From Planctomycetota bacterium (lineage in GTDB: Bacteria; Planctomycetota; Phycisphaerae; Phycisphaerales; SM1A02): a DNA stretch of 64,000 nucleotides. Both the position numbers and the translations under genes were made by a program. How positions within the stretch are numbered: position 1 is the first letter of the stretch; the number at the start of each line of letters is the position of its first letter. The notes under the pieces were generated by a model, which did no database searches, was not told where the DNA came from, and saw only the letters and a list, made by a program, of their open reading frames with translations. Of this stretch, positions 38,450-47,895 are shown one piece after another. The stretch covers positions 118,666 to 182,665 of the forward strand of contig VGYX01000003.1 of NCBI GenBank assembly GCA_016872835.1, given 5' to 3'.

Positions 38450-39831
38450 TGCTCTCGATCCTGCTGGCTGCGACACTGGCGCAGGCGCCTGCGACCCCGA
38501 TCCGCCTGAGTCCGGCCTTGCCCGTCGCCACGGGTCCGACGGCCGCGGGTTCCCCGATGACCGAGACCTCCGTGGTGCAGGCGGCACTGCCCACCATAGC
38601 GCCCGCGTTCGGCAATGTGCTTGGCTTCGCCGGTGATCGGCTGATCGTCACGGGGGCGTGCATCTCGCGCCGCCGCGGATCCGATGGCCAGATCGCCACC
38701 TTCGAGCGGCAGCCCGATGGCACATGGACCACGCGCCCCGAGATGCCGCAGGTGAACGGGCTCTCTATCGAGGACTTTGCGCTGCAGCGTGTGGTGGGCG
38801 ATGCCGACACGCTCGTGAGCACGATCACGCACAAGGGCGCGTCCTCGGAACTGGTGTGGTTCCGGCGCGTCGACGAGCCGCAGGTCTGGAAGCAGGCAGG
38901 ACTCATCAAGGGACCCGCGGGCGCGTTGCGCGTGAACTTCGGTGGCGCGATCGCGATGGACGGCGGACTTCTCGCGGTGAGCGAGGTGAGTGTCCGTCCG
39001 AACCTGAAGGATTCCGACTACCTCCCGACCCCGCGCGTGTACCTGTTTCGCCGCGAAGGCGACGGATGGAAGGCGGAGGGCGCGCTACAGCGGCCCGAAT
39101 CCAGCGCGCCATGGTGGTTCGGTGCGAGTCTGGCGATCCACGGCGACGTGCTGGTGGTCGGTCACCCCGCAGCACTCCAGCCGTTTCAGGCCGAGAAGGT
39201 GCGCGCCAGCAAGGAATCGCCGATGGTGTGCGTGTACCGCCGTGGCGAGTCCGGCTGGAAGCTGGAGCAGGAAGTCTCCGGCAATGGCGTGAGCCCGTAC
39301 TTTGGTTTCGGCAATCGCGTGGCGATCGAGGGCGACGTGCTTGCCGTGCAGTCGCTGAATCCCTTCGACGCCGGTGCTGACGTGTTCGTCTATCGGCGCA
39401 CGGGCGAGACCTGGATGCTTGAGGCGCGTCTGCAGCCGGGTGTCGGCGTGGAACGCGGCCGCGGCTTCGGCTTTGCGCTGCAGGTCAGCGGGGGCCGCGT
39501 GATCGTGGGCGACTCGAGCGCGCAGGAAGGGGACGACAAGAGCGGTCGCGTGTTCGTGTTCGAGCGCCGTGGCACCGCCTGGGTCGAGGTGACCCGTCTG
39601 AAGCCGAAGGTGTTCTGCGGTCCCGCGAGTTTTGGCAGCGCCGTCGCGGCGAAGTGGCCGTGGATCGTGGTGGGTCGCGTTCGAAGCGAGCGACTTGGCA
39701 TCGAACCCGGCGGGGCCTACCTGTTCGACATGACGAAGGCGCCTCCGCCGCCCGCGGTTTCGGAGGCCGGCCCGCCGCCGGCCATCGCGGCGCCGCCGCA
39801 GCCAAACGTCAATTCCACTGACGCACGCTGA
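38446..39831 (+). CDS. Secreted FG-GAP-like beta-propeller protein
   Basis: 461-residue exported protein with a very short signal (LSILLAATLAQAPA) and repeated blades (GNVLGFAGDRLIVTG, FGASLAIHGDVLVVGHP, FGNRVAIEGDVLAVQ, FALQVSGGRVIVGDS). The C-terminus is Pro/Ala-rich. It is the third member of a scattered paralogue set, with genes at 692 and 8068. Translationally coupled to the flavoprotein. Its 3' end overlaps the convergent small membrane gene by 23 bases. Confidence 0.75.
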   Translation: MMLSILLAATLAQAPATPIRLSPALPVATGPTAAGSPMTETSVVQAALPTIAPAFGNVLGFAGDRLIVTGACISRRRGSDGQIATFERQPDGTWTTRPEMPQVNGLSIEDFALQRVVGDADTLVSTITHKGASSELVWFRRVDEPQVWKQAGLIKGPAGALRVNFGGAIAMDGGLLAVSEVSVRPNLKDSDYLPTPRVYLFRREGDGWKAEGALQRPESSAPWWFGASLAIHGDVLVVGHPAALQPFQAEKVRASKESPMVCVYRRGESGWKLEQEVSGNGVSPYFGFGNRVAIEGDVLAVQSLNPFDAGADVFVYRRTGETWMLEARLQPGVGVERGRGFGFALQVSGGRVIVGDSSAQEGDDKSGRVFVFERRGTAWVEVTRLKPKVFCGPASFGSAVAAKWPWIVVGRVRSERLGIEPGGAYLFDMTKAPPPPAVSEAGPPPAIAAPPQPNVNSTDAR

Positions 39832-40129
39832 AGGCGACCATCAGCACGCCGGCGACCAGCTGGAACGGGTGCTCCCATCCGGCCGGCCAGTGCGTGGGTG
39901 CGACCGTGTTCAGCAGCATCGCCAGCGCCGCAAGCGTCGCGGCCCACGCCGCGGAACCCTGCTTCACGCATTGGAACGCGGTGATCGCCGCGATGCCGAA
40001 CACGCCGTGCTTCACGTAGGGCGCCAGGGCATCGAGCGAGAGCTTCGCAAGAAATCCGAACTGGCCGGCGCCCAGCAGCACCAGCCAGGTGCCCGCGACC
40101 GCGATCGTGATGAGCCACCATCTCGGCAT
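39809..40129 (-). CDS. Small multi-pass membrane protein
   Basis: 106 residues with three to four hydrophobic helices (WWLITIAVAGTWLVLLGAG, GVFGIAAITAFQCV, AWAATLAALAMLLNTVA, FQLVAGVLMVAF). Unknown function; the overall shape resembles small uncharacterised integral proteins. The start at 40129 gives a clean N-terminal helix; the frame is open upstream without coding character. It overlaps the 3' end of the FG-GAP gene and is divergent from the hydrolase at 40185. Confidence 0.6.
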   Translation of the reverse strand: MPRWWLITIAVAGTWLVLLGAGQFGFLAKLSLDALAPYVKHGVFGIAAITAFQCVKQGSAAWAATLAALAMLLNTVAPTHWPAGWEHPFQLVAGVLMVAFSVRQWN

Positions 40130-40184
40130 GGCGCGAGCATAACGCGATCGTGCCGCATCCACACGCCTTCCTAGACTGCCGTAC

Positions 40185-41150
40185 ATGTTCCAGCGCGTTC
40201 GATTTCGATGGATCGCGTCGGTCCTCATCCTCGCGGTGATCGGCCTTGGCGTGGTGTGGTTCACGCCGTCACTGTTCGTGCCGGCGGTCATGCGTCTGGC
40301 CCGCCTTGCCATGGGCATCGACGCGCGCGAGGTCCTGGTCGAGGGTCGTCCGTGGGGCTATCTCGAGTCGGGATCCGCTGACGCCCCACCTGTGCTGCTG
40401 TTGCATGGTTTCGGCACGAGTCGCGAGGCGATGATGAGCCTGATGCCGTGGCTCTCGCCCACGCACCGATGCTTGACGCCGGACCTGCCTGGGTTCGGTC
40501 GCCATCCTTATCACGCAGGCAGCGTGCACGACGCGGACTTCTACGTGGATCAGATCGTCGCCTTCGCGGATGCGCTGGGCCTTCGGCGGTTCGATGTCGT
40601 CGGCACCAGCATGGGAGGCGCGCTCGCCACGCATCTTGCGGTGCAGCATCCGGACCGCGTGCGAAGGCTCGTGCTGCTGGCGCCCGCGGGAGTCCGCCCG
40701 CCGGTGCTGAACGAATTCATGCAGCAAGTGGAGGACGGCGCGAACCCGCTCGACATCGCCAGCGAGGCGGACTTCGAGCGCGTGCTTGGCTACGTCTTCG
40801 AGGTTCGTCCACCGGTGCCATGGCAGTTCCGGCAGTTCATGACGGCCGAGGCGGTACGGCGGCGACCGGAGACGCTGCAGATCGTGGAGGCGATCCGGCC
40901 CTTCCTGCTGGACGGCGTACGCGAGGAACTTCCGAAGGTTCAGGCGTCCACCCTGGTGGTGTGGGGTGATCGCGATCGCGTGACGGATCGAAGCATGATG
41001 CCCGTATTCACCGCCGGGATTCCGCGCGCGACGGGCGCGCTCATCCGCGGCGCGGGTCACGTCGTGTTCAGTGATGCGCCCGAAGAAACGCGACGAAGCG
41101 TGGTGCCTTTCCTGCAGGCACCCGAGCCGGCGAGCGCGTCCGACGACTGA
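40185..41150 (+). CDS. Membrane-anchored alpha/beta hydrolase
   Basis: 321-residue alpha/beta-fold hydrolase with an N-terminal anchor helix (IASVLILAVIGLGVVWF). Oxyanion segment LLLHGFGTSREAM, nucleophile VGTSMGGALATHL, acid in WGDRDRVTD and His in GAGHVVFSDAPEE form a complete Ser-Asp-His triad. Substrate unknown; esterase or C-C hydrolase are both possible. It lies 27 bases before the ThrE-type gene in the same direction. Confidence 0.87.
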   Translation: MFQRVRFRWIASVLILAVIGLGVVWFTPSLFVPAVMRLARLAMGIDAREVLVEGRPWGYLESGSADAPPVLLLHGFGTSREAMMSLMPWLSPTHRCLTPDLPGFGRHPYHAGSVHDADFYVDQIVAFADALGLRRFDVVGTSMGGALATHLAVQHPDRVRRLVLLAPAGVRPPVLNEFMQQVEDGANPLDIASEADFERVLGYVFEVRPPVPWQFRQFMTAEAVRRRPETLQIVEAIRPFLLDGVREELPKVQASTLVVWGDRDRVTDRSMMPVFTAGIPRATGALIRGAGHVVFSDAPEETRRSVVPFLQAPEPASASDD

Positions 41151-41177
41151 GTCCCGCGATCGCGTAGCATCGACGAG

Positions 41178-42422
41178 ATGGTCACGCCCGCCGAACGAAC
41201 GCCCGACGCGGTCCCCTCCGGCCTTTCGGATGCCGAGCGGTTTCTTGTGGAATTGGCGCGCGATCTACACCGGTTCGGTACGCCGGCTCATCGCCTGGAG
41301 GAGCAGGTCACGCGATGCGGGGCGCGTCTTGGTGTGCCGACCACCATGTTCAGCCTGCCCACGTTCCTTGCGCTGGCCTTCGGTCCGATCGATCGGCAGC
41401 GGGTGGTGAACCTGCGCGTGGATCCGGGCGCGATCGACCTCACGCGCCTGCACGCGATCGAGTCGATCCAGTCGCGGGTGCTGCGGGGGGAGACCGCACC
41501 CCAGGTGGGTGCCGCGGCACTGCGCGATCTGGGCGTGGCACCGCCGACCTTCAATCGATGGGAGATCTGGGCTGCCTACGGCCTTGCGGGCATGGCGGCC
41601 ACGCGCTTCTTTGGCGGAGACCTGAAGGACGCGGTCGCGGGCGCGATCGTGGGACTGCTTGTGGGCGGGCTCTCCACGCTGCTGAACGCGCGACGCGATC
41701 GGGCGGCGTTGGCCGAGTTCCTGGCGGGCATCGTGGCGACGGTTGGGGCATGGGCGCTCGCGCAGGTGATGCCTCCGATCACGATGGGTGCGGTCATGCT
41801 GGCAGGCATCGTGGTGCTGCTTCCCGGATTCACGCTCACACGCGCGCTGATCGAGTTGGCCACCCGCAATCTGGCCTCCGGCAGCAGCCGCTTCATGGGC
41901 GCCGCGATGACCCTGGTGGCGCTCGGCTTCGGCGCAGCGATCGGCGACCGCATCGTGACGAAGCTTCCGATGGCGCCGATGCAGCCTCCGTTGCCGCCGC
42001 TCGGATGGCTCGATGTGCTGCCTGCCGCGCTCGTGATGTCACTCGCCAGTCTGATGCTGCTGCAGGGACGCTGGCGAGACCTTGGGTGGGTCGCGTTCAG
42101 CGCGCTGCTGGGTCTCTACGGCGCACGGCTCGGCGCCGGCATGCTGGGTCCCGAACTCGGCGTGTGCGTGGGCGCGTTCCTGGTGGGCATCGCGGGCAAC
42201 GCCTTCAGTCGCTTGCTTCGTCGACCGGCGATCACGCTGGTCGCGCCCGGCATCCTGCCGCTGGTTCCCGGCTCGCTGGGCCTTCGCGGCACCTCGTTCC
42301 TGTTCATGGACAGCCCGTCGCGCGGCGCCTCCTGGGCGCTTGCGGCGCTGGTGATCGCCGGCGCCCTGGTGGCAGGGCTGCTGGCCGCGAACGTGTTCGT
42401 TCCGCCGCGTCGAAGCGCGTGA
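41178..42422 (+). CDS. ThrE-type threonine/serine exporter
   Basis: 414-residue membrane protein of the ThrE family. The N-terminal cytoplasmic domain (about 20-130, YxxH-like LHRFGTPAHRLEEQV) is followed by about ten helices in two blocks, matching a fused ThrE-N (DUF1212) and ThrE-C (DUF3815) arrangement: FFGGDLKDAVAGAIVGLL, GAVMLAGIVVLLPGFTLTRAL and LVAPGILPLVPGSLGLRG. The family exports threonine and serine by proton exchange; substrate is by homology only. Confidence 0.85.
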   Translation: MVTPAERTPDAVPSGLSDAERFLVELARDLHRFGTPAHRLEEQVTRCGARLGVPTTMFSLPTFLALAFGPIDRQRVVNLRVDPGAIDLTRLHAIESIQSRVLRGETAPQVGAAALRDLGVAPPTFNRWEIWAAYGLAGMAATRFFGGDLKDAVAGAIVGLLVGGLSTLLNARRDRAALAEFLAGIVATVGAWALAQVMPPITMGAVMLAGIVVLLPGFTLTRALIELATRNLASGSSRFMGAAMTLVALGFGAAIGDRIVTKLPMAPMQPPLPPLGWLDVLPAALVMSLASLMLLQGRWRDLGWVAFSALLGLYGARLGAGMLGPELGVCVGAFLVGIAGNAFSRLLRRPAITLVAPGILPLVPGSLGLRGTSFLFMDSPSRGASWALAALVIAGALVAGLLAANVFVPPRRSA

Positions 42423-42423
42423 C

Positions 42424-43068
42424 TCAGCGCATCGCGTCGAGCGCCGCCGTCAGGCTTGAGGTGCCGTCCGGCTTCTTCACCTTGCCGTCCAGGATCTCGG
42501 TGCTGGTGGCCGCAGGGCCGTAGCTGCCGGCGTTGATCTTGTTCGCGGGGCTGAACTTCATGCCGCCGAGTTCCGCGCCGCCGTACAGACCGGTGCCCTT
42601 CACGAAGATCTCGCGCTCCGAGCTCTTCGAGCGCGTGTTGCCGCTCTCGGAGCCGCCCGTGCCCTCGGCGATGGCCTGCAACTGCATCTCGCCCTTGAGG
42701 AAATCGGAGATCGCGCCGTCGGAGTTGAAGAGGATCAGCACGTCCTTGCCCTGACCGCCGAGCTGCGCACCGATGGTGCCCGCCGCCGCGTTGATCGCGT
42801 AGGGGGCGCCCCAGCCGTTGCCGACGCGCTTCAGCACGATGCCGCCGCCGCCCTCGCCACCGATGCCCACGCCACCCTGCGCGATGCTCAGGATCGCCAC
42901 GCCCTTGGCCGCGGACATCTGCTGCTTCGTGGGCTTCTGCGGCAGCGTGTTCACCTGCGCGAGCGCGTGATTCGCGTCCAGCAGTCGCTGACTCATGGTG
43001 CTGGCACCGCAGCCGATCGGAAGCAGGGCGGAGAGCAGTAGTACGAGGGTGGGCAGGATTCGCGACAT
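42424..43068 (-). CDS. SYLF/Ysc84-domain lipoprotein A
   Basis: 214-residue predicted lipoprotein (lipobox LLPIGCGAS) with a lipid-binding SYLF domain: AKGVAILSIAQGGVGIGGEGG, GAPYAINAAAGTIGAQLGGQ and KGTGLYGGAELGG. SYLF proteins bind phosphoinositides in eukaryotes; bacterial roles are obscure. The ATG at 43068 was preferred over a TTG at 43074. It is the downstream member of a tandem pair with the next gene, to which it is clearly paralogous, with 51 bases between them. Confidence 0.85.
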   Translation of the reverse strand: MSRILPTLVLLLSALLPIGCGASTMSQRLLDANHALAQVNTLPQKPTKQQMSAAKGVAILSIAQGGVGIGGEGGGGIVLKRVGNGWGAPYAINAAAGTIGAQLGGQGKDVLILFNSDGAISDFLKGEMQLQAIAEGTGGSESGNTRSKSSEREIFVKGTGLYGGAELGGMKFSPANKINAGSYGPAATSTEILDGKVKKPDGTSSLTAALDAMR

Positions 43069-43119
43069 GGTCAAAGTTCCTTTGATGAAGTTCCAGCGGG
43101 ACGGGCGCCGACGGCGGCG

Positions 43120-43770
43120 TCAATCCATGGCGTCGAGCATACGGGTGAGTCGGGAGAGGCCCTCGGGGGGCTTGGTCTTGCCGGACAGGATAGCGGCGCG
43201 ATCGACGTTGCCTCCATAGGTCGCGCTGTTCACGTCGTTGGCCGGTCCCACGTTCAGTGCGCCAAGTTCAAGGCCGCCGAACACGCCCTGGCCCTTCAGG
43301 AACACGAGCGTGGAACGCTTCTGTGCGTTCGTGTTTCCGGTGGAGGCTCCGAAGGTGCCCTCGCCAAGGGCGTGCAACTGCATGCCGCCATCGACGAAGT
43401 CCTCCAGTGCATCTTGGCTGTTGAAGATCAGCAGCAGGTCCTTGCCCTGGCCGCCGATCTGCAGGCCGATCGTGCCGGCACCGACATCGACCGCGTAGGG
43501 GCATCCCCAGGTCGAGCCGTTGCGCTGCAGCACCACGCCGCCGCCGCCCTCGCCGCCAATGCCGACCCCAGCCTGCACGATACTCAGCAGCGCGACGCCC
43601 TTGGCCGCCTTCATCTGTTCCGGTGTCGGATGATCCTTCAGCGTGTTGACCTGCGCCAGCGACAGTCGCGCCTGCGTGAGGCGCTCCTCCATCGAGGGCG
43701 CACCGCATGCGGCCAGCGGAAGCAGGCACAGCAGCAGCAGCCAGCCCAGTCGATCCTTGACCCGTGGCAT
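43120..43770 (-). CDS. SYLF/Ysc84-domain lipoprotein B
   Basis: 216-residue paralogue of the downstream gene: signal and lipobox (LCLLPLAACGAP), then AKGVALLSIVQAGVGIGGEGG, CPYAVDVGAGTIGLQIGGQ and KGQGVFGGLELGA. The same spacing of blocks and the same NTL...P..QM.AAKGVA segment show recent duplication. The start at 43770 was chosen because only from there is there a signal peptide. It begins 25 bases after the GH57 stop. Confidence 0.85.
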   Translation of the reverse strand: MPRVKDRLGWLLLLCLLPLAACGAPSMEERLTQARLSLAQVNTLKDHPTPEQMKAAKGVALLSIVQAGVGIGGEGGGGVVLQRNGSTWGCPYAVDVGAGTIGLQIGGQGKDLLLIFNSQDALEDFVDGGMQLHALGEGTFGASTGNTNAQKRSTLVFLKGQGVFGGLELGALNVGPANDVNSATYGGNVDRAAILSGKTKPPEGLSRLTRMLDAMD

Positions 43771-43795
43771 GACTGGGCGGAGGATAGCGACGCGA

Positions 43796-46700
43796 TCAGG
43801 CGCAGGGACCGTAGTCAAGCAGCAGCAGCGAGATGTCGGCGCTGTCGACCACGCCGGAACCGTCCAGGTCGGCGCTTCCACCCAGATCGCCCATCTGCAG
43901 GAGCAGCAGCGCCACGTCGCCGAAGTCGACCTGCGTCGAACCATCCAGATCGCTTGGGCAGCAGCCACCCTCCAGATCACACAGCCGCACGGTCACGAAC
44001 TCGGCGACTTCCAGCGAGCCATCCCCATCACCGGCCGGGCACTGCTGCGCAGGCTTGAGTGCGCCGCCGTTGCCCGTGGCGTAGGCGGCGGCCGCGATCA
44101 CGATCGAATCCGGTCGCGAGCCGAAGAGCTGCACCACATCGATCGTGCCTTCAAGCACGCCGCCGTTCGAGCCTGTCGACGCGGCCTTGGTTGCGGCGAA
44201 GGTCTGGCTCTGCAGGTCGTTGAACCATCCGCAGAACGCGTTGTCGTTCTCGTCGGCCAGGAAGGCCTTCCACTGCATGGCCTGGCCCGACTTGCCCCAT
44301 GGCGCGGCGGTGAGCGGACCGGTCGCGTTGGCGAGCAGGATGAAGACGTCGTCACCCTCGCCGGCGTCCTGTGTGGCCAGATAGAGCGTGTCGCCCTGCA
44401 GACCGGCCCACAGCGTTCGCCCCGACACCGTCGCGACCGGGGTCGCCGCGGCATCGAGCGTGCCGTTCATCTGCCAGGTGATCGCGACACCGCCCTGCAC
44501 GGTGAAGTGCCAATCCTGTCCGCCGTTGTTGTCCCACGTGCTGCCGCCGTCGTTGAACACGACGTCAAGCTGCGTGGCCGTGCTCGGCACCTGCACGGAG
44601 CAGCTCCATGTGCCGGTGGCGGACTTGGTCATCGAGACGTCGGGGCTCAGCACCGACGCCCACGCGTTGAACCCCACGTGCGCCTTCACCGCGGTGGCCG
44701 AGGCGAGCGCACGGCCGGACGGGTTGTAGGTGATGGTCACTTTCGCGTTGGCCTGCACGGGCGAGGGGCTCGTCGCGACCACGGTGCCACCACCGCCGCC
44801 ACCGCCGCCGCCACCACCCGTTCCATCGGAATCGCCCACCCAGACGTGCTGGATCGGGCTGCGCTTCACGTTGCCGCGCGCGTCGGTCGCCTCCACGTGG
44901 TAATCGAGCAGCTTGCTGCGGATGCCGGTGATGCGACCCACGCAACGCTTGGCGATCGCGCCCGGCATCTCGAAGAAGTCGATGCCGCCGTCGTTCAGCA
45001 CGTTGCCGGCCGGGAAGTCGGTCACGGTCATGGGCACGCTGACCCACGCGCCCACCTCGGGGCCGCCCGCGTAGGTCTCGTTCTGGTTGCTCGACAGCGG
45101 ATTCGCGCCATCCACGTCGACGCGGTACTTCAGCGTCACGTTCGTCAGGCCGCTCACATCGTGCGCGAAGGTCCAGACGGCGAAGTCCCCCGAGAGCGTG
45201 CGTGACTGGTACTTGTGCGCGGGGCCGTAGTTCAGGCCGCCCGGGTTCCAAGGCCAGCGCTGCGGCAGCCAGATCGAGGGGCCGGTGCGATCCTGCGAGG
45301 CGTTGCCGATCGCCGAATTCGCCCACGAGTTCGCCTCGTTGCAGGCGACGGTCGGCTTCACCTCCATGTCGAGCGCCGTGCCGTAGTACATGTAGCCCGA
45401 GTTCAGCGAGCCCATGAAGAAGTGCCAGGCCTTCTCGCTGGCCCGACTGGCCGACTGCGGACGCAGCACATGGCTGATGCGCACCGGCTGGCCTGCGTCA
45501 GTCTGGATCTGCTCCGCGGTGTCGACCAGATTCTGCGTGGCGGTGATCACGGCCCAGTTGCGGATGTCCTCGGCCCAGCCGTTGTCCACGTCCACGTTGC
45601 CGCTCGAGTCCATGGGCGGCCAGTTCCAGTTCAGGAACTGCGGGGCACCGAAGTCGCCGTCGGCGTTCACCCACGCGCCGTCCTCCACATGCACCACGTC
45701 ACTTGCGGGAACGGGATGATCATTCAGGTACTTCTGCACCATGGTGGGCATATAACCCGAACCCACGGCGCTCGAGACGATGTTGGGCACCGCCTCCATG
45801 TAGTAGCTGTAGCCGCCGCCCCAGGCGTTGTCGCCGTCGTGCGCCAGCACCAGCAGCATGGGGCGCGTCGATGGATTCTTCGCCTGCAGCGTGTCCAGAT
45901 GATTCAGCGGCAGCGGGTTGTAGCCATCGAGCCATCCAAGACTCTGCGAGCACGGCACCACCGTGATCACGCTCTCCGCGCCCGTGTCGGCGTTCACCCA
46001 CTTCGCCTTGTGCGGCGTGAAACCCAGCGGCATCGCCTCGGCGGGTCCGCAGCCACGGCTGATCGAGAGCCGGAACCAGTCCGTGCCGCTCGCGTTCACC
46101 TGATCCGCCTTGTTCGGCGGATCGCAGTTCACGCCGCCGCTGCCCAGCTGCACCGGAAAATCCGGACATGCGCGGCTGATCTTCTCGCCGCTCACGAAGG
46201 TCCACTCGATGCCCGACTCCACCAGATGCGGAATGATGCGCTCGCTGAAGGCCATCTCGCTGGGAAAGAAGCCCTTGGACACGGCGGGGGTGGTGCCGAA
46301 CGGTTCGGGATAGATCGCCTTGAAGAGCGCGAGCTCCTTGCGGATCGTGCTGTCGTCGACCAGCGGCAGCAGCGCGTGGTGGAAGCTGAACTGCACCAGG
46401 TCCATGCGGGGCACGTTGGTGCCGCTGGCGCTCGTGGACCAGTTGCGCGACTCCCGCCACGGATTGAACCAACCGGTGCCGTAGCCGAGCTGGCCACCCG
46501 CTTCCGCGAAGCTCTGGATGTTCTCGATCAAGCCGCCGCTGAAGCTCACCTGCGCGCCGGCCTCCGCGCTCCATCGGATCGAGTTCACGCAGTCGCGCGG
46601 TCGCCACTGATAGGCCGCGATGCGGTCATCCAGCCCGAAGATGCCGCGCAGGTCGTTCGCCGGATTCGCGGCGCCACCATCCTTGCGCTGGATGCTCTGC

Positions 46701-46849
46701 CACGCACGCTCGTAGCGCGTGCCGTTGGCGTCGGGCCAGTAGATCGGCTGCTCCAGATGCCACAACCAGGTGAGGTGGAGCTTCTCGGCGGCGGCCGGCA
46801 GGGCCAAGGCGGTCGACGTCAGCGCGATGGCGGCCTGAACACGGATCAT
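43796..46849 (-). CDS. Secreted GH57-like glycoside hydrolase with CBM25-like and dockerin-like domains
   Basis: 1017-residue exported enzyme. After a signal (AIALTSTALALPAAA) the catalytic part (about 22-600) starts with WLWHLEQPIYWP, the GH57 HxxQP motif, and includes FFPSEMAFSERIIPHLVE and LVLAHDGDNAWGGGY, the region expected to carry the nucleophile and acid. A Gly-rich linker follows, then a CBM25-like starch-binding domain (VTITYNPSGRALASATAVKA, FNDGGSTWDNNGG), another beta-domain, and two dockerin-like repeats at the end (DLDGSTQVDFGDVALLLLQ, DLDGSGVVDSADISLLLLD). Likely an alpha-glucan-degrading enzyme outside the cell. Confidence 0.85.
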   Translation of the reverse strand: MIRVQAAIALTSTALALPAAAEKLHLTWLWHLEQPIYWPDANGTRYERAWQSIQRKDGGAANPANDLRGIFGLDDRIAAYQWRPRDCVNSIRWSAEAGAQVSFSGGLIENIQSFAEAGGQLGYGTGWFNPWRESRNWSTSASGTNVPRMDLVQFSFHHALLPLVDDSTIRKELALFKAIYPEPFGTTPAVSKGFFPSEMAFSERIIPHLVESGIEWTFVSGEKISRACPDFPVQLGSGGVNCDPPNKADQVNASGTDWFRLSISRGCGPAEAMPLGFTPHKAKWVNADTGAESVITVVPCSQSLGWLDGYNPLPLNHLDTLQAKNPSTRPMLLVLAHDGDNAWGGGYSYYMEAVPNIVSSAVGSGYMPTMVQKYLNDHPVPASDVVHVEDGAWVNADGDFGAPQFLNWNWPPMDSSGNVDVDNGWAEDIRNWAVITATQNLVDTAEQIQTDAGQPVRISHVLRPQSASRASEKAWHFFMGSLNSGYMYYGTALDMEVKPTVACNEANSWANSAIGNASQDRTGPSIWLPQRWPWNPGGLNYGPAHKYQSRTLSGDFAVWTFAHDVSGLTNVTLKYRVDVDGANPLSSNQNETYAGGPEVGAWVSVPMTVTDFPAGNVLNDGGIDFFEMPGAIAKRCVGRITGIRSKLLDYHVEATDARGNVKRSPIQHVWVGDSDGTGGGGGGGGGGGTVVATSPSPVQANAKVTITYNPSGRALASATAVKAHVGFNAWASVLSPDVSMTKSATGTWSCSVQVPSTATQLDVVFNDGGSTWDNNGGQDWHFTVQGGVAITWQMNGTLDAAATPVATVSGRTLWAGLQGDTLYLATQDAGEGDDVFILLANATGPLTAAPWGKSGQAMQWKAFLADENDNAFCGWFNDLQSQTFAATKAASTGSNGGVLEGTIDVVQLFGSRPDSIVIAAAAYATGNGGALKPAQQCPAGDGDGSLEVAEFVTVRLCDLEGGCCPSDLDGSTQVDFGDVALLLLQMGDLGGSADLDGSGVVDSADISLLLLDYGPCA

Positions 46850-46870
46850 GGATGCCGAAAATAGCCCGAG

Positions 46871-47851
46871 TCAGGCGGGATCCAAGAGCCGAGCGAGCCT
46901 CTTTTGGCTCTTCCGTACCCGCGTGTCCGGGATTCGGCCGGATTCGATCGCCTGGGCGATGGCCTCGATGATGCGCCGCTGTCGATCCAGCCGGTGGCAC
47001 GCGAGAATCAGGTCGCATCCGGCCTCGATCGCCTGCACGGCGGCTTCACCCATCTCGAACCGGTTCGCGATCGCCTGCATCTCTAAGTCGTCCGTGATCA
47101 CGAGACCGTCGAAGCCCAGGCGCTCGCGAAGCAGTTCGGTGATGACCACGCGCGAGAGCGGCGCCGGCACATGCGGATCGAGCGCCTCGAAGAGCACATG
47201 CGAGGTCATGATCGACTCGATGCCCGCGCGGATGGCGGCCTGGAACGGGACCAGTTCCACGGCTTCCAGTCGCTCCATCGCGTGCGGCAGACGTGGCAGG
47301 TCCAAATGACTGTCCACGCTCGTGTCGCCATGGCCCGGGAAGTGCTTGCCGCAGGCGTGCACGCCTCCGGCCCGCAAGCCCGCCGCATAGGCGACGGCGC
47401 ACGTCGCCACGCGCCCTGGATCCGACGCGAAGGCGCGCGCACCGATCACCGGATTCGCGGGGTTGGTGTCCACGTCGAGCACCGGCGCAAGATTCATGGC
47501 GAAGCCGACCGCGCGAAGCTGGCGCGCCGTCGTCTCGCCCGCTTTGCGCGCGACGTCGGGGCCGGCGTGCCCAAGTTCGCGACCTGAAGGCATGTCCGGA
47601 AAGGCCTCGCCGCGGAATCGCTGCACACGGCCGCCCTCGTGGTCCACGGTCGTCAGCACCGGGCCTCCAGCGGCTGCGCGGATCTCGGCATTCAGCCGTG
47701 ACACCTGCGTGGGATCGGCGTAGTTGCGGGCGAACAGGATCACGCTGCGCACGCCGTCACGCAGCAGCGCGGCGCTGTCGGCCGGCAGCGCGTGGCCAAC
47801 GAATCCGATGCCCACGAAACCGCTCGCGCTCCGCCACGCTTCGCTTGTCAT
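46871..47851 (-). CDS. nagZ: Beta-N-acetylhexosaminidase (GH3, NagZ type)
   Basis: 326-residue enzyme removing GlcNAc from muropeptides in wall recycling. The NagZ signature KHFPGHGDTSVDSHLDLP contains the His-Asp general-acid pair, the nucleophile Asp is in ITDDLEMQAI, and VDHEGGRVQRF is the usual N-terminal element. No signal peptide, so cytoplasmic. A GTG at 47860 could add three residues. It sits between two secreted hydrolases but is transcribed in the same direction; 21 bases separate its stop from the GH57 start. Confidence 0.93.
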   Translation of the reverse strand: MTSEAWRSASGFVGIGFVGHALPADSAALLRDGVRSVILFARNYADPTQVSRLNAEIRAAAGGPVLTTVDHEGGRVQRFRGEAFPDMPSGRELGHAGPDVARKAGETTARQLRAVGFAMNLAPVLDVDTNPANPVIGARAFASDPGRVATCAVAYAAGLRAGGVHACGKHFPGHGDTSVDSHLDLPRLPHAMERLEAVELVPFQAAIRAGIESIMTSHVLFEALDPHVPAPLSRVVITELLRERLGFDGLVITDDLEMQAIANRFEMGEAAVQAIEAGCDLILACHRLDRQRRIIEAIAQAIESGRIPDTRVRKSQKRLARLLDPA

Positions 47852-47895
47852 GCCGGACACGATAGCGTCCGGTCGACCGGCACGCAGCGCAGGGC

